NCBI GenBank assembly: GCA_025057245.1
Contig: JANWYC010000082.1
Coordinates: 1-5,462, forward strand
Direction: 5' to 3'
DNA from: Aquificaceae bacterium
GTDB lineage: Bacteria > Aquificota > Aquificia > Aquificales > Aquificaceae
Length of the DNA stretch: 5,462 nt
Of this stretch, positions 4,771-5,462 are shown piece by piece. The notes below the pieces were generated by a model. That model was not told the origin of the DNA. It saw nothing but the letters and a program-made list of their open reading frames with translations, and did no database searches. The position numbers were made by a program, and so were the translations under genes. Position 1 is the stretch's first letter; each line of letters starts with the position of its first letter.

Positions 4771-5286
4771 ATGGAAACTTCAAGGAGAGACCTCTTGGGT
4801 CTCGCGGTAGGTGGTCTCGGTGTAATAGGAGCACTGGGTGTGCTTTATCCCATAGTTAAGACATTAGCACCGAGTGCCTCTTCCCTTGCTGGTGCTCTGG
4901 TGGAGATAGACGTTAACTCCATTCCAGAGGGTCAGATAAGGGTTGTATCGTGGAAAGGTAAGCCAGTTTTTGTGGTCAAACTCCCTCAAGCTCAATGGAC
5001 TGGTAAGGCAAAAGAGGAGAAAAACAGCAAGCTTCTTCAGGGACAAACTGTTTTCGCTTTGGTAGCGGTCTGCACTCACCTTGGATGTGTTCCTCTGTGG
5101 AAGCCTCAAGGAGAAGCGGAGTTTAACTTCCCTGTGTTTCACTGTCCGTGTCACGGTGGTTTTTACTCTCCATGGGGTGACGTGGTAGCCGGTCCACCCC
5201 CAAGGTCTCTGTACATTCCACCTCAAAACATAAAGGATGGAAAACTCCTTATAGGCGAGGCAGGCTTCATAAAAGAGCTTACATAA
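4771..5286 (+). CDS. petA: Rieske [2Fe-2S] protein of the cytochrome bc complex
   Basis: Rieske subunit (171 residues) that takes one electron from quinol and passes it to cytochrome c1 or its equivalent. The N-terminus has a twin-arginine motif, S-R-R-D-L-L-G (4-10), then a hydrophobic segment (about 8-28) that serves as Tat signal and membrane anchor, placing the cluster domain in the periplasm. Cluster motif 1 is C-T-H-L-G-C (101-106; ligands C101, H103). Motif 2 is C-P-C-H-G-G (125-130; ligands C125, H128). C106 and C127 should form the stabilising disulfide. A G-P-P-P-R proline loop follows at 141-145. Position 130 is glycine where high-potential Rieske proteins have a serine; Y132 keeps the conserved tyrosine. 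This fits a low-potential, menaquinol-type protein. The start is supported by AGGAGGT six bases upstream. petB follows after 12 bp, with its ribosome site touching the petA stop. Confidence 0.96.
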   Translation: METSRRDLLGLAVGGLGVIGALGVLYPIVKTLAPSASSLAGALVEIDVNSIPEGQIRVVSWKGKPVFVVKLPQAQWTGKAKEEKNSKLLQGQTVFALVAVCTHLGCVPLWKPQGEAEFNFPVFHCPCHGGFYSPWGDVVAGPPPRSLYIPPQNIKDGKLLIGEAGFIKELT

Positions 5287-5298
5287 GGAGGTGTAGAA

Positions 5299-5462
5299 AT
5301 GTTTGGAAGAATAGGAAGATGGATTGATGAAAGAGCTCACCTTTCTGAACTATGGCAGTCTCAGATGGTAGACTACAAGGTTCCAAAGAACCTAACCTTC
5401 CCCTATGCCTTTGGTATTATGGCGCTGGTCGCTTTTGCCATTCAGGTTATCTCTGGTATATT
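5299..5462 (+). CDS. petB: Cytochrome b subunit of the bc complex, N-terminal fragment
   Basis: The first 54 codons of cytochrome b run off the right edge. The N-terminal amphipathic helix (M-F-G-R-I-G-R-W-I-D-E-R) is followed by a linker ending V-P-K-N-L-T-F-P-Y-A-F-G. The first transmembrane helix then begins (I-M-A-L-V-A-F-A-I-Q-V-I-S-G-I), matching the family's N-x-x-Y-x-x-G...Q-x-x-T/S-G-I pattern. The haem-ligating histidines lie in later helices outside the window. The protein should carry haems bL and bH and form the quinol-oxidising and quinone-reducing sites. The start ATG has AAGGAGGTG upstream; this site overlaps the petA stop codon (TAAGGAGG), so the two genes are one operon with probable coupling. 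A cytochrome c1-type gene is expected next. Whether this is a full-length b or a split b6 form cannot be seen here. Confidence 0.92.
   Translation, partial: MFGRIGRWIDERAHLSELWQSQMVDYKVPKNLTFPYAFGIMALVAFAIQVISGI

Noticed and set aside
4864..5340. 158-codon minus-strand open frame
   Set aside because: Antisense shadow of petA and the start of petB; the sense strand carries complete Rieske motifs.

Overview
The window looks like chromosomal DNA of a thermophilic, chemolithoautotrophic bacterium of the Aquificaceae (Hydrogenobacter, Thermocrinis, Aquifex or a relative). This is inferred from AGG/AGA/ATA-rich codon use, tightly overlapping genes, a fumarate reductase/succinate dehydrogenase flavoprotein inside a mixed operon, a menaquinol-type Rieske protein, and a selenocysteine tRNA. 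The genus cannot be fixed from sequence reading alone.

Left part, minus strand: the first 22 codons of a probable phosphoheptose isomerase (gmhA-like) leave the left edge. Next comes a leftward operon of four genes, transcribed from about 3803 down to 311. Its order is a five-helix membrane protein made of two fused DUF202 repeats, the FAD subunit FrdA/SdhA, a small site-2-protease-type M50 metalloprotease, and a 142-residue protein I do not recognise. The last three are joined by stop/start overlaps (TGATG, then ATGA), which suggests translational coupling. A perfect-consensus promoter (TTGACA, 18 bp, TATAAT) drives this operon.

Centre, plus strand: directly behind that promoter lies an open stretch encoding the C-terminal half of a GcvH-like (lipoyl carrier, H-protein/LbpA-type) protein. 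The lipoyl lysine region is present but the N-terminal half and a start codon are missing, so I call it a gene remnant. Its stop codon shares one base with selC, a textbook bacterial tRNA-Sec (8+5 acceptor/T helix, UCA anticodon, 9-bp extra arm, no encoded CCA). About 600 bp with no convincing gene follow.

Right part, plus strand: petA (Rieske iron-sulfur protein) and the first 54 codons of petB (cytochrome b) begin the operon of a cytochrome bc complex.

Together the clear genes concern membrane-linked redox chemistry: fumarate/succinate interconversion, quinol oxidation, and selenoprotein synthesis (often formate dehydrogenase). The most unusual part is 3800-4770, where a truncated lipoyl-protein gene, selC and gene-poor DNA adjoin. 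This pattern would fit an old rearrangement or insertion hot spot at selC. I see no CRISPR array, insertion sequence or rRNA.
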